A stretch of DNA of 64,000 bases from Capronia americana (lineage: Eukaryota > Ascomycota > Eurotiomycetes > Chaetothyriales > Herpotrichiellaceae), in contig JADWQD010000003.1 in assembly GCA_016110215.1 (NCBI GenBank), positions 3,224,001-3,288,000 of the forward strand. Direction: 5' to 3'. The stretch's first letter is position 1. Each line of letters begins with the position of its first letter. Below, one piece after another: positions 63,261-64,000 of this stretch. The notes below the pieces were generated by a model, which was given only the letters and a program-made list of their open reading frames with translations, was not told the DNA's origin and did not search any database. The translations under genes were made by a program, and so were the position numbers.

Positions 63261-64000
63261 ATGGCCACCTCAAGCATCGTGGCTCTTTTGGCGGTAGTTC
63301 CGCTTTTGCCTTTCATCCTGATCTTGCTGGTTCAACTGTGGCTGCGCGCCCTCGGCTGGCATCTACAGGCAAATGCTAGAGAGAGGAAGGCCGCAATTAT
63401 TAGACGCGTCGAGGCCGAGAGGGTAGCCGTCACAGAACATCGAGGTTCTCAGGAGGCCGAAGACGGGTGGGAAAAGATCGAGAAGTCTGGCGCAGCTGAG
63501 AATGGCAAACCTCTCCTGGATGAATGGAATGGCGTTGTCGGCTTTTTCCATCCCTTCTGGTGAGTCTCATCGCTTATTAACTGAGCCCAGGCAGGATCTG
63601 ACTTCAGCAGTAATGCTGGCGGAGGAGGTGAAAGAGTGCTCTGGGCTGCCATAGCCGCAACGCAGAGCCGGTGGCCCAATGCCATATGCGCGGTTTATAC
63701 AGGTGACCACGACATCGAGAGGGGGGCGGTGGTCGCAGCTGTCAGGAAACGCTTCGACATCGCGCTTCAAGAGCACTCCTTAGTCTTCCTATACCTGTCG
63801 AAGCGCGATGTTGTTCTTGCCAGCAACTACCCCTACTTTACGCTATTGGGCCAGTCGTTAGGATCTTTGATCTTAGCATATGACGCTTTTCAGCTTCTTG
63901 TTCCGGACATCTTCATCGATACCATGGGCTATGCGTTTGCCCTTGCCTTCTGCAGATACCTATTTCCGAATGTACCGACCGCGGCCTACGTACATTATCC
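63261..64000 (+). CDS. ALG11: Alg11, GDP-Man:Man3GlcNAc2-PP-dolichol alpha-1,2-mannosyltransferase, N-terminal part (3' end outside window)
   Basis: ER enzyme that adds the fourth and fifth mannoses to the N-glycan precursor on the cytosolic face. Exon 1 is 63261-63559; exon 2 runs from 63611 to the window end, still open. The start (MATSSIVALLAVVP) is followed by a hydrophobic anchor at about residues 7-28. The splice (GTGAGT/CAGCAG, phase 2) joins GVVGFFHPFC to NAGGGGERVLWAAI, the family's Gly-rich GT-B loop. Then come WPNAICAVYTGDH, ALQEHSLVFLYLSKRDVVL, FTLLGQSLGSLILAYDAFQLLVPDIFIDTMGYAFALAF and FPNVPTAAYVHYP, in the expected order. The insert before GVVGFF (Glu/Arg-rich) is species-specific. 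Confidence 0.93.

Noticed and set aside
1..64000. CRISPR arrays, insertion sequences, LTR or DNA transposons
   Set aside because: No spaced direct repeats, terminal repeats, integrase, reverse transcriptase or transposase motifs were found; repeats present are short simple-sequence tracts.

Overview
This is a chromosomal window from a filamentous ascomycete (Pezizomycotina). The evidence is the short (about 45-70 nt) GT-AG introns, a run of conserved eukaryotic housekeeping genes, and several families typical of this group: a HET-domain protein, a DUF2985 membrane protein, an RGS-LOV photoreceptor, a DUF4470-MYND protein, Cys-rich GPI-type wall proteins and a repeat-bearing hydrophilic stress-type protein. 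The gene mix and splice style would suit Eurotiomycetes, perhaps Chaetothyriales, but the sequence alone does not prove that. I find no transposon, tRNA, rRNA, CRISPR or plasmid/viral signature. The two end genes, BUD6 and ALG11, are cut by the window edges. I rebuilt 26 protein genes, many by joining exons at splice sites where phase and family conservation agree.

Region 1-12 kb: 3' end of the BUD6 actin/polarity gene; a single-pass membrane protein with a PAN/Apple-like ectodomain; a 1.35 kb GTAC-rich gene-free stretch; a secreted alpha/beta-hydrolase; the rRNA-processing protein RRP1; and a 967-residue RGS-LOV flavin photoreceptor.

Region 11-24 kb: a DUF1295 (steroid-reductase-like) membrane enzyme divergent from DNA topoisomerase III; a modular hydrophilic protein whose repeat boundaries coincide with introns; a DUF2985 membrane protein; and tRNA-splicing endonuclease subunit SEN15. 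A transcription-regulator-like gene without a visible zinc cluster is divergent from an MFS exporter that has a GC-AG intron.

Region 26-41 kb: a UBTD/DC-UbP-type ubiquitin-like protein whose first coding exon is just ATG; GID4, substrate receptor of the GID E3 ligase; the exon-junction factor mago nashi (six exons) divergent from beta-COP (SEC26); a Cys-rich GPI-type cell-wall protein; and a 1208-residue DUF4470-MYND protein.

Region 42-64 kb: gluconokinase; the longest gene-free stretch (2.3 kb); retromer VPS26; the endosome/Golgi protein MON2; a HET-domain protein; the ribosome-quality-control protein TCF25/RQC1 divergent from a mitochondrial PP2C (pyruvate dehydrogenase phosphatase type); COX18 insertase; and the 5' half of ALG11.

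Most genes are unrelated core functions, as is normal for a fungal chromosome arm. Membrane traffic is well represented (SEC26, VPS26, MON2). The accessory-type genes are the hydrolase, the regulator/MFS pair, the Cys-rich wall protein and the HET protein. I see no convincing undescribed multi-gene system. The most interesting items are the RGS-LOV photoreceptor, the intron-bounded repeat protein, the GC-AG intron, several stop-free or cassette-type splicing possibilities, and the regulator/exporter pair.
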